A stretch of 64,000 bases of DNA from Paenibacillus sp. FSL R5-0341 (GCF_037975235.1 NZ_CP150241.1:5890001-5954000), one strand, 5' to 3'; positions 45,061-55,065 are shown, counted from the first letter of the stretch. Program-made: numbers and translations. Notes: generated by a model from the letters alone, not told the origin.

Positions 45061-45897
45061 TTGAACATTGTTGAAGCACTCGTTGCAGCAAGCCCGTATT
45101 TTAAAATTATGCTGAAAGAACACGATATCATGATTGCAGTAACCGATACCGAGAAGTTCTGGTATTATGTTCCGAGCAACGAGCTTGATCTGGGCATCAA
45201 AGCGGGAGATATCATCTCGCCTGATGACCCCACACTCCGCCGAGCCCTGATACATGGCGAGACTTCAGCCAATCGCATTGATGCTAAATTTTATGGCACC
45301 TCCATTGTCTCGGCAGCTACTCCGCTTCGGGATGAGCAAGGAAATATCGCGGGCGCACTTGCCATCGGCTTCTCCCTTCAGAATGAGGAAAAACTGGAGC
45401 ACTTCACCGAGCTGATCGGCGGAATCAGCGGCAGACTGACTGATATGGTACAGACAGTAGCTGCTCAATCTGAGCAATTGACGGCCTCCTCCACGCAAAT
45501 CTTGGACAATACGCGCATGGCTGTGCAGAACTCAGGTGAAGTGAACAAGGTCGCCGCATTCATCCGTGAAATCTCAGAACAAACCAATCTGCTCGGCCTG
45601 AATGCGGCCATCGAAGCAGCCCGAGCCGGCGAAGCAGGCGCAGGGTTCAGCGTCGTTGCATCCGAAGTGCGTAAACTTTCTACAGGTACCAAAGAAGCTA
45701 CGGTAAATATCGAACGTTCCTTGAAGGATGTTCAGCATTCCATCCAACAGATGGAGCAAGAGATCACATCGATCTCACAGTCGAGCAACCAACAGGCTGT
45801 GATGGTAACCGAGTTCAGCGAGGTCATTGATCAGTTGAATAGCGTAAGCCGTGATCTGAAAGTGTTCATTGAATCCATGCTGCTGAAGGCAGAATAG
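45061..45897 (+). CDS. Soluble methyl-accepting chemotaxis-type protein (YfmS-like)
   Basis: 278 aa starting at TTG 45061, nine bases after AGGAG; the ATG at 45052 touches the ribosome site and is unlikely. There is no membrane segment. The N-terminal 110 residues form a small sensory domain (ATPLRDEQGNIAGALAIGFS). The rest is an MCP signalling domain with SEQTNLLGLNAAIEAARAGE. It resembles cytoplasmic chemoreceptors of the YfmS type in Bacillus, which tune flagellar behaviour. Confidence 0.85.
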   Translation: MNIVEALVAASPYFKIMLKEHDIMIAVTDTEKFWYYVPSNELDLGIKAGDIISPDDPTLRRALIHGETSANRIDAKFYGTSIVSAATPLRDEQGNIAGALAIGFSLQNEEKLEHFTELIGGISGRLTDMVQTVAAQSEQLTASSTQILDNTRMAVQNSGEVNKVAAFIREISEQTNLLGLNAAIEAARAGEAGAGFSVVASEVRKLSTGTKEATVNIERSLKDVQHSIQQMEQEITSISQSSNQQAVMVTEFSEVIDQLNSVSRDLKVFIESMLLKAE

Positions 45898-46038
45898 ATC
45901 CGATTACGCTGACCTTCATTCAGATGACCAACCATATATAAGTGATGCAATACCGATGCAATATCGAGCACTACATGTTCCAACTCAATAACTAGATCAG
46001 CAAGCTATGCTGCTCACCAAATTCAGCACTCACATTGA

Positions 46039-46075
46039 ACTCTCCGTGCGATTAACGTCACGGGGAGTTTTTTTA
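46039..46075 (+). terminator. Terminator after the soluble chemoreceptor
   Basis: Stem ACTCTCCGTG / CACGGGGAGT (46039-46048, 46059-46068, one mismatch) followed by TTTTTTT. Confidence 0.8.
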
Positions 46076-46106
46076 TTTTAAACAAGATGAGCCACATTAG
46101 GGCCTT

Positions 46107-46715
46107 CTATGAATAGATGAGCTTCCACAGCATCATACACGCCAGACCGACCATGATCAGAGCAGACAACCGATTGAACACCAGACTGATGCGTCCAGTA
46201 CGATCCGTTCTGCCAATTAACCTGCCCGCACCTGCAAGTCCCATGAACCATATCCACGATACAGCCGCGGCTGTCAGGGCAAAATACATGCGCTCCACCC
46301 CTTCATACTGAAGTGAACTGGTGCCAATCACGGCAACCGTGTCTAGCAGAGCATGGGGATTGAGTAAAGATACCGATGCGGCGAACGCAATCTGTCGCCC
46401 TGCTGACATTACCGTCTGCGAACCTTCCACAGATTCGGACGACCTCCAGATACTCCATGCCATATATAGCAGAAACAGGCTTCCTACTGCATACAACACA
46501 TTCGCCAGAACTGGCCATTGCAGTAAAATGAGCGACACCCCTCCGACCGCTGCCCCAATCAAGAACGTATCACTGACCCCTGCCGTTATTACAGCAGGTA
46601 GGGCATCAATATAACGCCTTTGTCTCATGCCTTGGTTAAAAATAAATACATTCTGCACACCCAGTGGCAAGATCAGGCCAAAGGCCAGAACCACTGCGTG
46701 AATAACAACCTCCAT
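46107..46715 (-). CDS. LysE/ArgO-family amino acid exporter
   Basis: 202 aa with about six membrane segments. N-terminal family sequence is FGLILPLGVQNVFIFNQG, then AGVSDTFLIGAAVGGVS and a conserved LLNPHALLDTVAVIGTSS segment. LysE proteins export lysine, arginine or related amino acids. It is divergent from a MocR-type regulator, the likely controller. Confidence 0.88.
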   Translation of the reverse strand: MEVVIHAVVLAFGLILPLGVQNVFIFNQGMRQRRYIDALPAVITAGVSDTFLIGAAVGGVSLILLQWPVLANVLYAVGSLFLLYMAWSIWRSSESVEGSQTVMSAGRQIAFAASVSLLNPHALLDTVAVIGTSSLQYEGVERMYFALTAAAVSWIWFMGLAGAGRLIGRTDRTGRISLVFNRLSALIMVGLACMMLWKLIYS

Positions 46716-46850
46716 TATGCTTCCCCCTTATCTCTGTATTCCATAGTAGAGCAGATGAGGGCTGACGTAACCAACCACTTGGATGGCATCATACCCAACC
46801 GAATGATATAGTGTTCGTTACAAAGACAAACGGAGGTGATTCTGCCAGTT

Positions 46851-48344
46851 ATGGAACGTTCTGATTCTCGGCTAAACATGGGGTGGAAGCCGAACCCCTC
46901 TCTCGACTTGCCCTTGTATCGGCAGATTGAAGCCTATGTTCGGCAGAAAATCACAACGGGCGAATGGTCAGCAGGACACCGTCTCCCCTCACAGCGAATA
47001 TGGGCTGAGTCCATGGGGATAAACCGCAGTACATTGGTCACTGCTCTGGATAACCTAGCCGCCGCGGGTCTCATTGAGGGCAGACATGGCGGGGGAACAT
47101 ATATCTCCGGCTCTGGTTGGCATGGTATGGCTCATAGAGCAATGCCCAACTGGAATGAAGCCATCGAGGAGGGCTGGTATTATCCCAACCTGCCCGAGAT
47201 CCAGCAGATTAATCAGGCTGAATTCCGGCCTGGCATCATACGTCTTGGTACAGGGGAGCTTGCCCCGGAGCTGATGCCTCAGGATGCTTTTAACGACATT
47301 CTGTATGCCCTGTCCCATCGTTCTCGTACACTCAACTACCTGGAACCTCAAGGAAGCCTGGAGCTTCGTGAGGCTTTATCCGTCCATTTGCAGACGACTG
47401 GCATTCAAGCCTCTCCAGATTCCATACTGATCGTATCCGGCTCTCTTCAGGCGCTGCACTTGATTTCGGTCGGACTGCTCCCTCGCGGATCAGCGGTTCT
47501 GCTGGAAAAACCGTCGTATCTCTATTCCATTCACGCCTTTCAGTCAGCAGGGTTGAAAATGAGTGGTATCCCGATGGATAACGAAGGCCTACACATTGCA
47601 CGCCTGGAGGATGCTGCGCAGCATGTCAAAGATCAAGATCATATCTCGCTTCTCTACACGATCCCGAGCTTTCACAATCCCACCAGCTCTGTCATGAGTG
47701 ATCACCGCCGGGAAGAACTCATGACCACCGCTCGGACATTAGGCATCTCCATACTGGAGGATGCCGCCTACGGTGATCTATGGCTGGATACACCTCCTCC
47801 GTCATCACTGAAGGCGCGTGATCAGGAAGGACGGGTGCTGTATATGGGTACCCTGTCAAAGGCAGTCAGTCCCGGTCTGCGCCTCGGATGGCTAGTTGGG
47901 CCAGAGCCGGTCATTCGCCGTCTCGCAGATATCAAGATGCAGACCGATTATGGCACCAGTTCACTCGCCCAAGAAGCTGCTGCCCTGTGGTTCGCCGAAG
48001 GACATCATGCAGGACATATGGAACGCCTTCGCCCTGAGTTACGCAAACGAAGAGACTTCATGCTGGATCTGTTGCAACAGCACTTTCATGGCATAGCGAA
48101 GTGGGAAATACCCGCTGGGGGCTTTTATATCTGGTTGCAATTCACTGTCTCCCCTCTCTCCATCCGCCAATTGTTCCATACCTGTCTGGAGCAAAATGTA
48201 CTTATCCACCCGGGCTATCTGTATGACAGGCTGGACGCGAGTCACATTCGGCTCTCATACGCGTATGCTTCACCTGATGAGATGGAACGTGGACTACAAT
48301 GCCTGGCAGAGGCCGTCCACAGACTTATAGACTCTAGCTCCTGA
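46851..48344 (+). CDS. MocR-family regulator (GntR helix-turn-helix plus aminotransferase domain)
   Basis: About 497 aa. The N-terminal GntR winged helix (LPLYRQIEAYVRQKITTG, GHRLPSQRIWAESMG) is joined to a fold-type I PLP aminotransferase domain with the Schiff-base lysine in YMGTLSKAVSPGLRLGW. MocR proteins sense PLP or amino compounds. The start is uncertain: GGAGGTGAT lies at 46832-46840, 14 bases from the ATG, and CTG 46842 is better spaced. Two CCAACC copies 24 bases apart (46771, 46795) are possible operator halves. Confidence 0.87.
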   Translation: MERSDSRLNMGWKPNPSLDLPLYRQIEAYVRQKITTGEWSAGHRLPSQRIWAESMGINRSTLVTALDNLAAAGLIEGRHGGGTYISGSGWHGMAHRAMPNWNEAIEEGWYYPNLPEIQQINQAEFRPGIIRLGTGELAPELMPQDAFNDILYALSHRSRTLNYLEPQGSLELREALSVHLQTTGIQASPDSILIVSGSLQALHLISVGLLPRGSAVLLEKPSYLYSIHAFQSAGLKMSGIPMDNEGLHIARLEDAAQHVKDQDHISLLYTIPSFHNPTSSVMSDHRREELMTTARTLGISILEDAAYGDLWLDTPPPSSLKARDQEGRVLYMGTLSKAVSPGLRLGWLVGPEPVIRRLADIKMQTDYGTSSLAQEAAALWFAEGHHAGHMERLRPELRKRRDFMLDLLQQHFHGIAKWEIPAGGFYIWLQFTVSPLSIRQLFHTCLEQNVLIHPGYLYDRLDASHIRLSYAYASPDEMERGLQCLAEAVHRLIDSSS

Positions 48345-48376
48345 CTTCGACGAATACTGTTTCCTGATTTCACCAC

Positions 48377-48424
48377 AAAAAAACAGCCTTGACCTGGAAG
48401 GACCATGTCCTTCAGATCAAGGCT
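48377..48424 (-). terminator. Terminator of the sugar ABC operon
   Basis: Stem AGCCTTGA...CTGAAGGAC / GTCCTTCCAG...TCAAGGCT (48385-48424), followed on the minus strand by TTTTTTT. It also separates the converging MocR gene. Confidence 0.85.
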
Positions 48425-48503
48425 ATTCGCGTAAGTTTCGTAAGTTTGTCCGAATACCAGTACGGGCAAATACCAGCTGCGCTGCGGGATACCTTTGAAT
48501 GTT

Positions 48504-49331
48504 TTACCCTTTGACCGCACCCTCCGCAATCCCCTCCATAATGAACTTCTGGAAGAACGCATAGATCAGAATAACCGGAATCGCAGTCAGTACCAGGGAG
48601 GACAGAATCAACGGCCATTCCTTGTTATATTCACCAAACAGCATGTTCGTTGACAGAATCAGCGTATAACGATTCACATCGGTCAACATGAGCAGTGGCA
48701 GCAAGAAGTCATTCCAGATCCACAGGAAGTCCAGAATCGCGATGGTGACTGTGATCGGAAGCAGCAGCGGGAAAATAATCTGGAAGAACGTCTGGAACTC
48801 ATTACATCCGTCAATCTGAGCCGACTCCTCCAATTCACGCGGAATGGACTTCACAAACCCGTGATAGAGGAAGATTGCCATATTCACACCAAGTCCGATA
48901 TAGATCAGGGCCAATCCGTACGTGCTTCCTTGTACGCCCATGCCTTTGGCTACCCGTGTCAGCGGAATCATGATTGAGTGGAACGGCACCAGCATGGATG
49001 CAACAAACAGGAAGAAGATCAGATTGCTCAAGCGGCCTGAGGTACGTGACAGCTTGTATCCCGCCAGTGAGGCACAGAAGACAATTCCCCCGATCCCCAG
49101 AAAAGATACAATTGCCGAGTTCATCGAACTGCCTAACAGATTGATTTTGTTAAACGCGTCCGAATAATTTTCCCAGTGCAACGTTGTTGGCAGCGCGATA
49201 AAGGATTGGAACATCTCACCTTGTGTTTTGAAAGAGTTCACCACCGCCATATAGATCGGCAGCATAGCGACGAGAGAGCCCAGAATCAGCAGCAGTCGAA
49301 TCAGATAACTGTTCAGTCGTTGCATCCTCAT
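48504..49331 (-). CDS. Sugar ABC transporter permease (MalG/AraQ type)
   Basis: 275 aa, six membrane segments, with the EAA loop ELEESAQIDGCNEFQTFFQI. Its start overlaps the other permease gene by 4 bp. It is the second channel subunit of a carbohydrate importer that probably delivers galactosides to the beta-galactosidase of this locus. Confidence 0.9.
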   Translation of the reverse strand: MRMQRLNSYLIRLLLILGSLVAMLPIYMAVVNSFKTQGEMFQSFIALPTTLHWENYSDAFNKINLLGSSMNSAIVSFLGIGGIVFCASLAGYKLSRTSGRLSNLIFFLFVASMLVPFHSIMIPLTRVAKGMGVQGSTYGLALIYIGLGVNMAIFLYHGFVKSIPRELEESAQIDGCNEFQTFFQIIFPLLLPITVTIAILDFLWIWNDFLLPLLMLTDVNRYTLILSTNMLFGEYNKEWPLILSSLVLTAIPVILIYAFFQKFIMEGIAEGAVKG

Positions 49332-50212
49332 GCTTCCACCTCTTTCTTCTTCATGACGGTGATCTGGATGAGTGTAAAGATAAGTACAATGATGAACAGC
49401 ACAACCGATTTGGCACTCGCATAGCCATATCTGAAGTTGTTGGAGAACGCTTCTTCATAGATGTTCATCGTGATCACCTGCGTGGCTCGGCCCGGTCCAC
49501 CACCAGTTAGTCCATAGACCACTTCGAACACTTTGAATGCTCCGTTCAGCGTCAGGAAGAAACAGATGGTCACGGCATGAGTAATCATCGGCAACACCAC
49601 ATTGCGCAGCACCTGGAATGCGTTGGCTCCATCAATAACAGCCGCTTCCTTGAGACTTTTCGGCACACCCTGGAGAGCGGCCAGATAGATGATCATCATA
49701 TACCCTACACCGTTCCAGAGCGATACGATTAGAATGGAGTAAAATGAAAACTTCGGATCACCCAGCCATTGCTGGTCGAGGAACGAAATAGCCAGTTTCT
49801 CAGCAAGCTGTGGCAGCACCTGAGAGAAGATGAAGGTCCACATGAAAGCACTGATGATCGTACTGATCATGTTAGGCATGAAGAACAGGGTCCGGAAGAG
49901 CCCTTTGCTGCGCGTCCGTGACTCAATTAATACGGCGAGCAGCAAGGCAATTCCATTTTGCAGAATCAGCATAAATATTACATATTTCATCGTGAACCAC
50001 AGGGAGTTCAGAAAGTCGGGATCTTCTTTGAACAATTCCACGAAGTTGCCCAGACCAATAAAGCTGTAATCCCGATTAAGTCCGTTCCAATCCGTGAGGC
50101 TATAGAACATGCCACTAAACGTAGGGTACAGCAGGAAAATCGCATAGATGACAAAGGCAGGCGCAGTGAACGCGAGCAGTGACAGATACTTCTTGAACAC
50201 ATTCGTAGCCAT
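49328..50212 (-). CDS. Sugar ABC transporter permease (MalF/LplB type)
   Basis: 294 aa, six membrane segments, with the EAA loop SLKEAAVIDGANAFQVLRNV. It lies 180 bp downstream of the binding-protein gene, with a long stem-loop in between, and overlaps the second permease. No ATPase is encoded here, so a shared MsmX-type ATPase elsewhere is likely. Confidence 0.9.
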   Translation of the reverse strand: MATNVFKKYLSLLAFTAPAFVIYAIFLLYPTFSGMFYSLTDWNGLNRDYSFIGLGNFVELFKEDPDFLNSLWFTMKYVIFMLILQNGIALLLAVLIESRTRSKGLFRTLFFMPNMISTIISAFMWTFIFSQVLPQLAEKLAISFLDQQWLGDPKFSFYSILIVSLWNGVGYMMIIYLAALQGVPKSLKEAAVIDGANAFQVLRNVVLPMITHAVTICFFLTLNGAFKVFEVVYGLTGGGPGRATQVITMNIYEEAFSNNFRYGYASAKSVVLFIIVLIFTLIQITVMKKKEVEA

Positions 50213-50311
50213 TGGTTCTCCCCCTTTTCACTCGAAGCGGATGATTGTAAACGAGGGAACGAAGAACGTTCTGCCTGCCGGATCATCTGCTTGGAGACTG
50301 CGACGGAATAA

Positions 50312-50376
50312 AGTACCGCTAATTGGTTGGCAAAACCCCCAACACTGTAGAGATCTTGCCAACAGAAGCGGGTACT
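50312..50376 (-). other. Intercistronic stem-loop between binding-protein and permease genes
   Basis: AGTACCGCT (50312-50320) pairs with AGCGGGTACT (50367-50376), and GTTGGCAA pairs with TTGCCAAC inside. There is no T-run. Such hairpins after a solute-binding-protein gene commonly stabilise its mRNA, giving more binding protein than permease. Confidence 0.6.
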
Positions 50377-50393
50377 ACATTCCTCGCAACTCC

Positions 50394-51674
50394 TTACTTG
50401 TTGACTTTGTTGTAGGATTTCCACGCCTTGTCGAGCGCATCGATAACCTGCTGTTGATTTAATTGCCCAGAGTAGTAACCTTGCAACGCTTTGCCTGACT
50501 CGTCTTTCACCGCTTGAGGGATGGATGGGTCCTGATAGGCTTTACCTTCACTCACATATTTCTGGGCATCATCTACCCACGGGAAGCTCTTGAAGTCATG
50601 GATCTTGGCAACCGGATTGAACTTGAGTGCTTCAAAGAATGCGCTTGAATCCTTGTCATCGAGAATGTAGTTCACAAAATCGAGTGCCACTTCTTTATTC
50701 TTGCTTGTTGACGATACCGCCAGTGAAGTAGAGGTACTCAGATTGATTTTGGTATCATCCGGATTGTCATTGATCGGCATTGGTGCTACACCAAAGTTCA
50801 AGTCCGGATTGGACTTCAGGATCGTTTCGGCAAACCATGGTCCCTGAATCCACATTGCGGCGCTTCCTGAAGCGAAGGCTGCTGAACCATCATCTCCGCC
50901 CACTTCCAAAGCTTTGTCCGTTCCATTGGCATTGACCAGATCGAAGATATCGAACAATGCTTTCATATCTGAGAAGGAGCCTTGATCCTGATTCATCTTG
51001 TCGACGAAATCTTTGTGCTCCGACTGCGTTAATGCACCCACAGTGAGTGGCAGGAATAATTGCGGAATCCAGGATTCTTTGTAGGACAGTTCAAACGGTG
51101 TGATGTTGGCTGCTTTGAGTTTCTCCACGACCGCTTTCATTTCCGTTAACGTCGTTGGTACTTCCAGCCCCTGCTCTTCGAAAATATCTTTATTGTACAG
51201 ATAGCCCCATGATAACGTTTCCAATGGAACAGCCACGACTTTACCCTCCGCATCCGTTACGGAAGGTTTGACTGAATCCAGCAACTTATCTACAAAAGGT
51301 TGGCCCGACAGATCTTCCAGATACCCAGCTTTGCTGAATGGTGGAATCTCGTTGACCGCATGAAGAGCGAACACATCCGGTGCATCATTGGAGGCGAGTC
51401 GTGTCTTCAGAATCTGAGGTGCATTGTCCGCTGGCGGCATTTCCAGTTGCACGTTCACCTCAATGTTTTTCTCTGCTTTCTCCTTGGCTTTGAACTGTTC
51501 TATATATTTATCGTAATGTTCTTTCAGCCGAGGTTGTGCAACGAATACTTTGAGTGATACCGTGCTGCCTGATGCCGATTCTTCCTGCCCATTGTCCGTT
51601 CCTGCATTGGAGCCGCAACCTGCGAGCAGAACACTGACCAGTACCGCACTTGCTACGCTTTTCCATACTTTCAT
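50394..51674 (-). CDS. Sugar ABC transporter substrate-binding lipoprotein
   Basis: 426 aa. The signal peptide ends in the lipobox LLAGC with Cys at 20. The mature part is a family 1 extracellular solute-binding protein (SDMKALFDIFDLVNANG, AAMWIQGPWFAETILKSNPD). It is the first gene of the importer operon and is preceded by a TATAAT with a poor -35, consistent with activation by the AraC-type response regulator upstream. Confidence 0.9.
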   Translation of the reverse strand: MKVWKSVASAVLVSVLLAGCGSNAGTDNGQEESASGSTVSLKVFVAQPRLKEHYDKYIEQFKAKEKAEKNIEVNVQLEMPPADNAPQILKTRLASNDAPDVFALHAVNEIPPFSKAGYLEDLSGQPFVDKLLDSVKPSVTDAEGKVVAVPLETLSWGYLYNKDIFEEQGLEVPTTLTEMKAVVEKLKAANITPFELSYKESWIPQLFLPLTVGALTQSEHKDFVDKMNQDQGSFSDMKALFDIFDLVNANGTDKALEVGGDDGSAAFASGSAAMWIQGPWFAETILKSNPDLNFGVAPMPINDNPDDTKINLSTSTSLAVSSTSKNKEVALDFVNYILDDKDSSAFFEALKFNPVAKIHDFKSFPWVDDAQKYVSEGKAYQDPSIPQAVKDESGKALQGYYSGQLNQQQVIDALDKAWKSYNKVNK

Positions 51675-51720
51675 CTCTTATGACCTCCCGGTGTGTAACT
51701 GGTTTGTCTTTCATAGGCTC

Positions 51721-51749
51721 ATTATATATCAGAAAATGAAAGCGCTTCA
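51721..51749 (-). promoter_or_regulatory. Promoter and cre-like site of the importer operon
   Basis: Minus-strand TATAAT at 51726-51721. No -35 consensus lies 16-18 bases upstream; that area holds TGAAAGCGCTTCA (plus strand 51737-51749), a cre-like CcpA site lacking one base of the usual spacing. This suggests activator dependence and possibly carbon catabolite repression. Confidence 0.45.
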
Positions 51750-51821
51750 TTGGACAAAATTAGACTCGTGTATTGGATTATTTTAAACCTTAATCCTGCC
51801 GTAGATGTCCTATCGAACGAC

Positions 51822-52931
51822 TCATTCCGTGATACTGCTTGAATTGCCTGATATACGAGGTTGTCCCTTCCGCATCTCCCCCGGTGAAACTCCGAAATGC
51901 TTCTTGAATACCCGATAGAAGTAGGACACGTCCTCATAACCCGCCATCTCGGCAATATGCTTGAATGGAATCTGTTCATCCATCACCCATTCCTTCGCTC
52001 GCGTCATACGTAACTGGACTACATAGTCCGTCACATTCACCTCATACTCTTTCTTGAATACCTTGCTGAGATATTCCTTACTGACAAAAAAGATCTGGGC
52101 GAGCTGCTCCAGTGTAATCATCTCCATGCAGTGCTGCTCAATGTATTGCTTCACCTCGTCCAGGTTCAGTTTGTTCTTGAATTTACGCCGTCCAATCAGC
52201 TGCTCTAAAGCCTGGTAGTACGGCGCGGATATCCAATCGATTGTGGATTCGATGGAAGCCAGCGCTGTCGAAGGAGGTAGCGCCGTTGCCACTGGCCGCT
52301 CGTACAAGCCATTGGAGACGCACAGTTCATCCAGTAGAGCCTGTAATTCATAGGCTACGCGCCCAAGTTGCCGGGGCCTATGAATCTCGCATCGTTCCAG
52401 CTTCTGCTGCAATTGCTGGAACCATTCCCCCAAACTCTGAATGTTCAGGTCATTAAACCGCAAGCGAGCCTGCTGCTGAAACAAAGAGAAATCACCCGCA
52501 AACGCAGAGGGATAGGATTCCCATGATTCAGGCGCTGATTCAACCTTTTCCAATTCTTTTGCACATTTGGCAAGTACACCATTCAGTTCATCCGGATTCA
52601 CCGGTTTGAGCAGATAATCCGCAGCCCGATGCCGGATCGCGTGTTTTGCATAATTGAAGTCGTCATATCCACTCACCACGATCACCTTGATTTGTGGGTA
52701 TTCTCCGCTCAGCGTCTGTAAAAGCTCCACACCGTCGGTGCCTGGCATCCGCATGTCCGTAATGATAATGTGAGGCTGATGCTGCTTGACCAGTTGTATA
52801 GCCTGCTCGCCATCCTCTGCCTCACCTGCAACAGTCATGCCGAGTTCATCCCAATCCCCGAGGTTGCGCAAAATATCCCGGTTCCACGGTTCATCGTCCA
52901 CCAGCAGTACTCTGTACAGTTCCTTGTTCAC
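51822..52931 (-). CDS. YesN-type response regulator with AraC DNA-binding domain
   Basis: 369 aa. The receiver domain (residues 1-120) has VLLVDDEP, the phosphoacceptor D59 in IIITDMRMPG and YLLKP. The AraC double helix-turn-helix (about 265-355) has ITLEQLAQIFFVSKEYLSKV and MAGYEDVSYFYRVFKKHFG. It overlaps the sensor kinase gene by 4 bp. It probably activates the ABC operon downstream in response to sugar. Confidence 0.92.
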   Translation of the reverse strand: MNKELYRVLLVDDEPWNRDILRNLGDWDELGMTVAGEAEDGEQAIQLVKQHQPHIIITDMRMPGTDGVELLQTLSGEYPQIKVIVVSGYDDFNYAKHAIRHRAADYLLKPVNPDELNGVLAKCAKELEKVESAPESWESYPSAFAGDFSLFQQQARLRFNDLNIQSLGEWFQQLQQKLERCEIHRPRQLGRVAYELQALLDELCVSNGLYERPVATALPPSTALASIESTIDWISAPYYQALEQLIGRRKFKNKLNLDEVKQYIEQHCMEMITLEQLAQIFFVSKEYLSKVFKKEYEVNVTDYVVQLRMTRAKEWVMDEQIPFKHIAEMAGYEDVSYFYRVFKKHFGVSPGEMRKGQPRISGNSSSITE

Positions 52932-54718
52932 AAGGCTTCGCCTCCTGTATTGCAGGGAATTCGTACCGTAACGCTCGTCCCCTGTCCGTATTCACTTTCC
53001 ATGCTCATCCCATATTCAGGTCCAAAATGCATTATAATTCGTGAGGCCGCATTGACCAGTCCAATACTTGTACCTGAACTCCATACTCGATCTGCCTGCC
53101 GGGTAAGCCGCTCCAGTCTGGACTGCATTTCCCCTAGTTTCTCAGCATCCATACCCACACCGTTATCACGAATTCGAATGGTTACATCTTTGGGTTCACA
53201 GACGACCTCAATGCCCAGTTTCCACTCACCCTGCTTCTTCTCCAATCCATGTAAAAATGCGTTCTCCACAATCGGTTGCAGAGACAACTTGGGAATATAA
53301 CACGCCCCAAGTTCCCCGGTAATCTCCAGGGTATATTCAAGCCTGCCGGCAAAACGTTGCTTCTGAATCAGCATATAATGCTCCAGCTGGTCCAGTTCAG
53401 ATTGTAGGGGCACCAGTCCATCCGGTGCTCGCACAATATAACGAAACATCTCGCTCAAGGCTCGAATGACTTTGTAACTGTCTGCCGGTTTTTGCGAGTA
53501 GACCATGCCGCCAATCATCTGCAACGTGTTTTGCAGAAAATGCGGATGGATCTGGGACTGCAATGCTTTGAGCTCAGCCGTCTGCTTCTCCAGATTCATG
53601 AGGTAATTGTCCCTTATATGTTCCCGAATACGACTAGCCATGCCGTGCAGATTTTTCTCCAGCAGACCAATCTCATCTACCCGACCGCTTCGTACCACTT
53701 CCCTGTCCTTGATCAGCTGGATACCCTTCATGGAATTTGCCAGTCTGATAATAGGCTTCGATGTACGCCAGGCCACGAACCCAGCTATTCCTACAGAAAT
53801 GACGGTTGCCAGGCCCCCCACAACTAATCCGTATTTCATCGTCTCCAAAGCACTTTCGTTAATAACATGGTCAGGTACAATCTTGATCACACGTAGTCCT
53901 GACGGCTCAATGGAATGAAAGAATACGTATTCCTTGGCTGTACGAATGAAGCCCGAACTTTCTTTGGTGCTTGCTAATTTCTCCAGTGCTTCGGCAGACG
54001 GCTGAATCTCTTGATTTGGCTGATAGACCGGACTTCCCGTGTTGTCCGCAATGTACACCGCATAGTCTCCCCGGCTATCCAGCAGCTCCAGGGTCTGGTT
54101 GAACTCAGCCCACTTGACCTCCAGACTGATGGCCCCAATCTGTGCCTGATCCTCGAAGCGGTTCATGCTGCGGGTCATGTGAAACTTTTGCGGATCATCC
54201 GGATCATTAATAATCGTAAAATCTTTATGTTGTGCAAAAAGCTCATGATATCCTTCCGGTATTTCCGATACCGCCTTGATGCGGGAATCCATGGAGTTGA
54301 AGGTGAACAGGGTGTCCAATTCCTTCAGGTACAGTTCAACGCCAAATACATAATTGCCAGCAGAATAGTATACACTGTTCAGCATATTGAACATGGCCTT
54401 CTGCTCATCGAATCGACTGGCTGCTGGTGCTTCCTGGTTCAACGCCAGATATTGATGCAATTCGTCACTGATCTGAATCGAATAGATAATATTGTTCATG
54501 CGCGCGAACTGTTCACCCAGATAGATGGAGGCCCAGTTCATGTTCGCCCGGTTGGTCTCCATAATCTCCTCTTCCATGGAAGAGCGGGTATTTTCGGCTG
54601 CCATGGCGGTCATGGCAATGACGGGTAGAACAGCCAGCAGCGTCATGGTCAAAATCAATTTATTGCGAATGCTGCGTTTGAAAGGATCTGTCAGCTTCCG
54701 ATAACATTCGGTAAACAC
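52928..54718 (-). CDS. YesM-type sensor histidine kinase
   Basis: 596 aa. TM1 (21-40), an extracytoplasmic sensing domain (about 41-293), TM2 (295-317), HAMP, and a His-kinase domain with H391 in LQSQIHPHFLQNTLQMIGG. The ATP lid has IRIRDNGVGMD and the GTSIGLVNAASRI box. It pairs with the overlapping response regulator; the outer domain likely detects a sugar or sugar-loaded binding protein. Confidence 0.92.
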   Translation of the reverse strand: MFTECYRKLTDPFKRSIRNKLILTMTLLAVLPVIAMTAMAAENTRSSMEEEIMETNRANMNWASIYLGEQFARMNNIIYSIQISDELHQYLALNQEAPAASRFDEQKAMFNMLNSVYYSAGNYVFGVELYLKELDTLFTFNSMDSRIKAVSEIPEGYHELFAQHKDFTIINDPDDPQKFHMTRSMNRFEDQAQIGAISLEVKWAEFNQTLELLDSRGDYAVYIADNTGSPVYQPNQEIQPSAEALEKLASTKESSGFIRTAKEYVFFHSIEPSGLRVIKIVPDHVINESALETMKYGLVVGGLATVISVGIAGFVAWRTSKPIIRLANSMKGIQLIKDREVVRSGRVDEIGLLEKNLHGMASRIREHIRDNYLMNLEKQTAELKALQSQIHPHFLQNTLQMIGGMVYSQKPADSYKVIRALSEMFRYIVRAPDGLVPLQSELDQLEHYMLIQKQRFAGRLEYTLEITGELGACYIPKLSLQPIVENAFLHGLEKKQGEWKLGIEVVCEPKDVTIRIRDNGVGMDAEKLGEMQSRLERLTRQADRVWSSGTSIGLVNAASRIIMHFGPEYGMSMESEYGQGTSVTVRIPCNTGGEAL

Positions 54719-54835
54719 AGCGCATCCACTCCTGAGCTAAAATAGACAAACGCCCCAGCATGGAAGCCGAGGGCGCTTTGGTCTTTATATTCGTTTGGAA
54801 ATGTTAAAATATCACGTTATACAATAGAATGAATG

Positions 54836-55027
54836 GTTACACGAGATCACTACGTGGTCAGAACAACCCTCTGATCGCTGTTATCACCGGATTTTTTTGA
54901 TTCCCTTTTCTAATGGGAAAATCCAGTGATAAAGGCGAGGTGTATGCTTCCGATGCAGCTTTCTTTCAGAAAGCTTTTAGCTCCGCTTCCTCAGGTTTCT
55001 TCTGCCCTCTCCGTTAACGTGCACATG
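54836..55027. repeat. Foldback repeat, copy C
   Basis: Begins GGTTACACGAG and ends AACGTGCACATG. Outer arms are TCAGAACAACC and GGTTTCTTCTG. The central stem has TTATCACC and AGTGATAA, where copies A and D have CCC/GGG, a paired change. It fills most of the gap between the kinase and beta-galactosidase genes, which otherwise holds no frame. Confidence 0.75.
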
Positions 55028-55065
55028 TTAAATTCAACTTATATACCTATATTTATTATTTCCTA

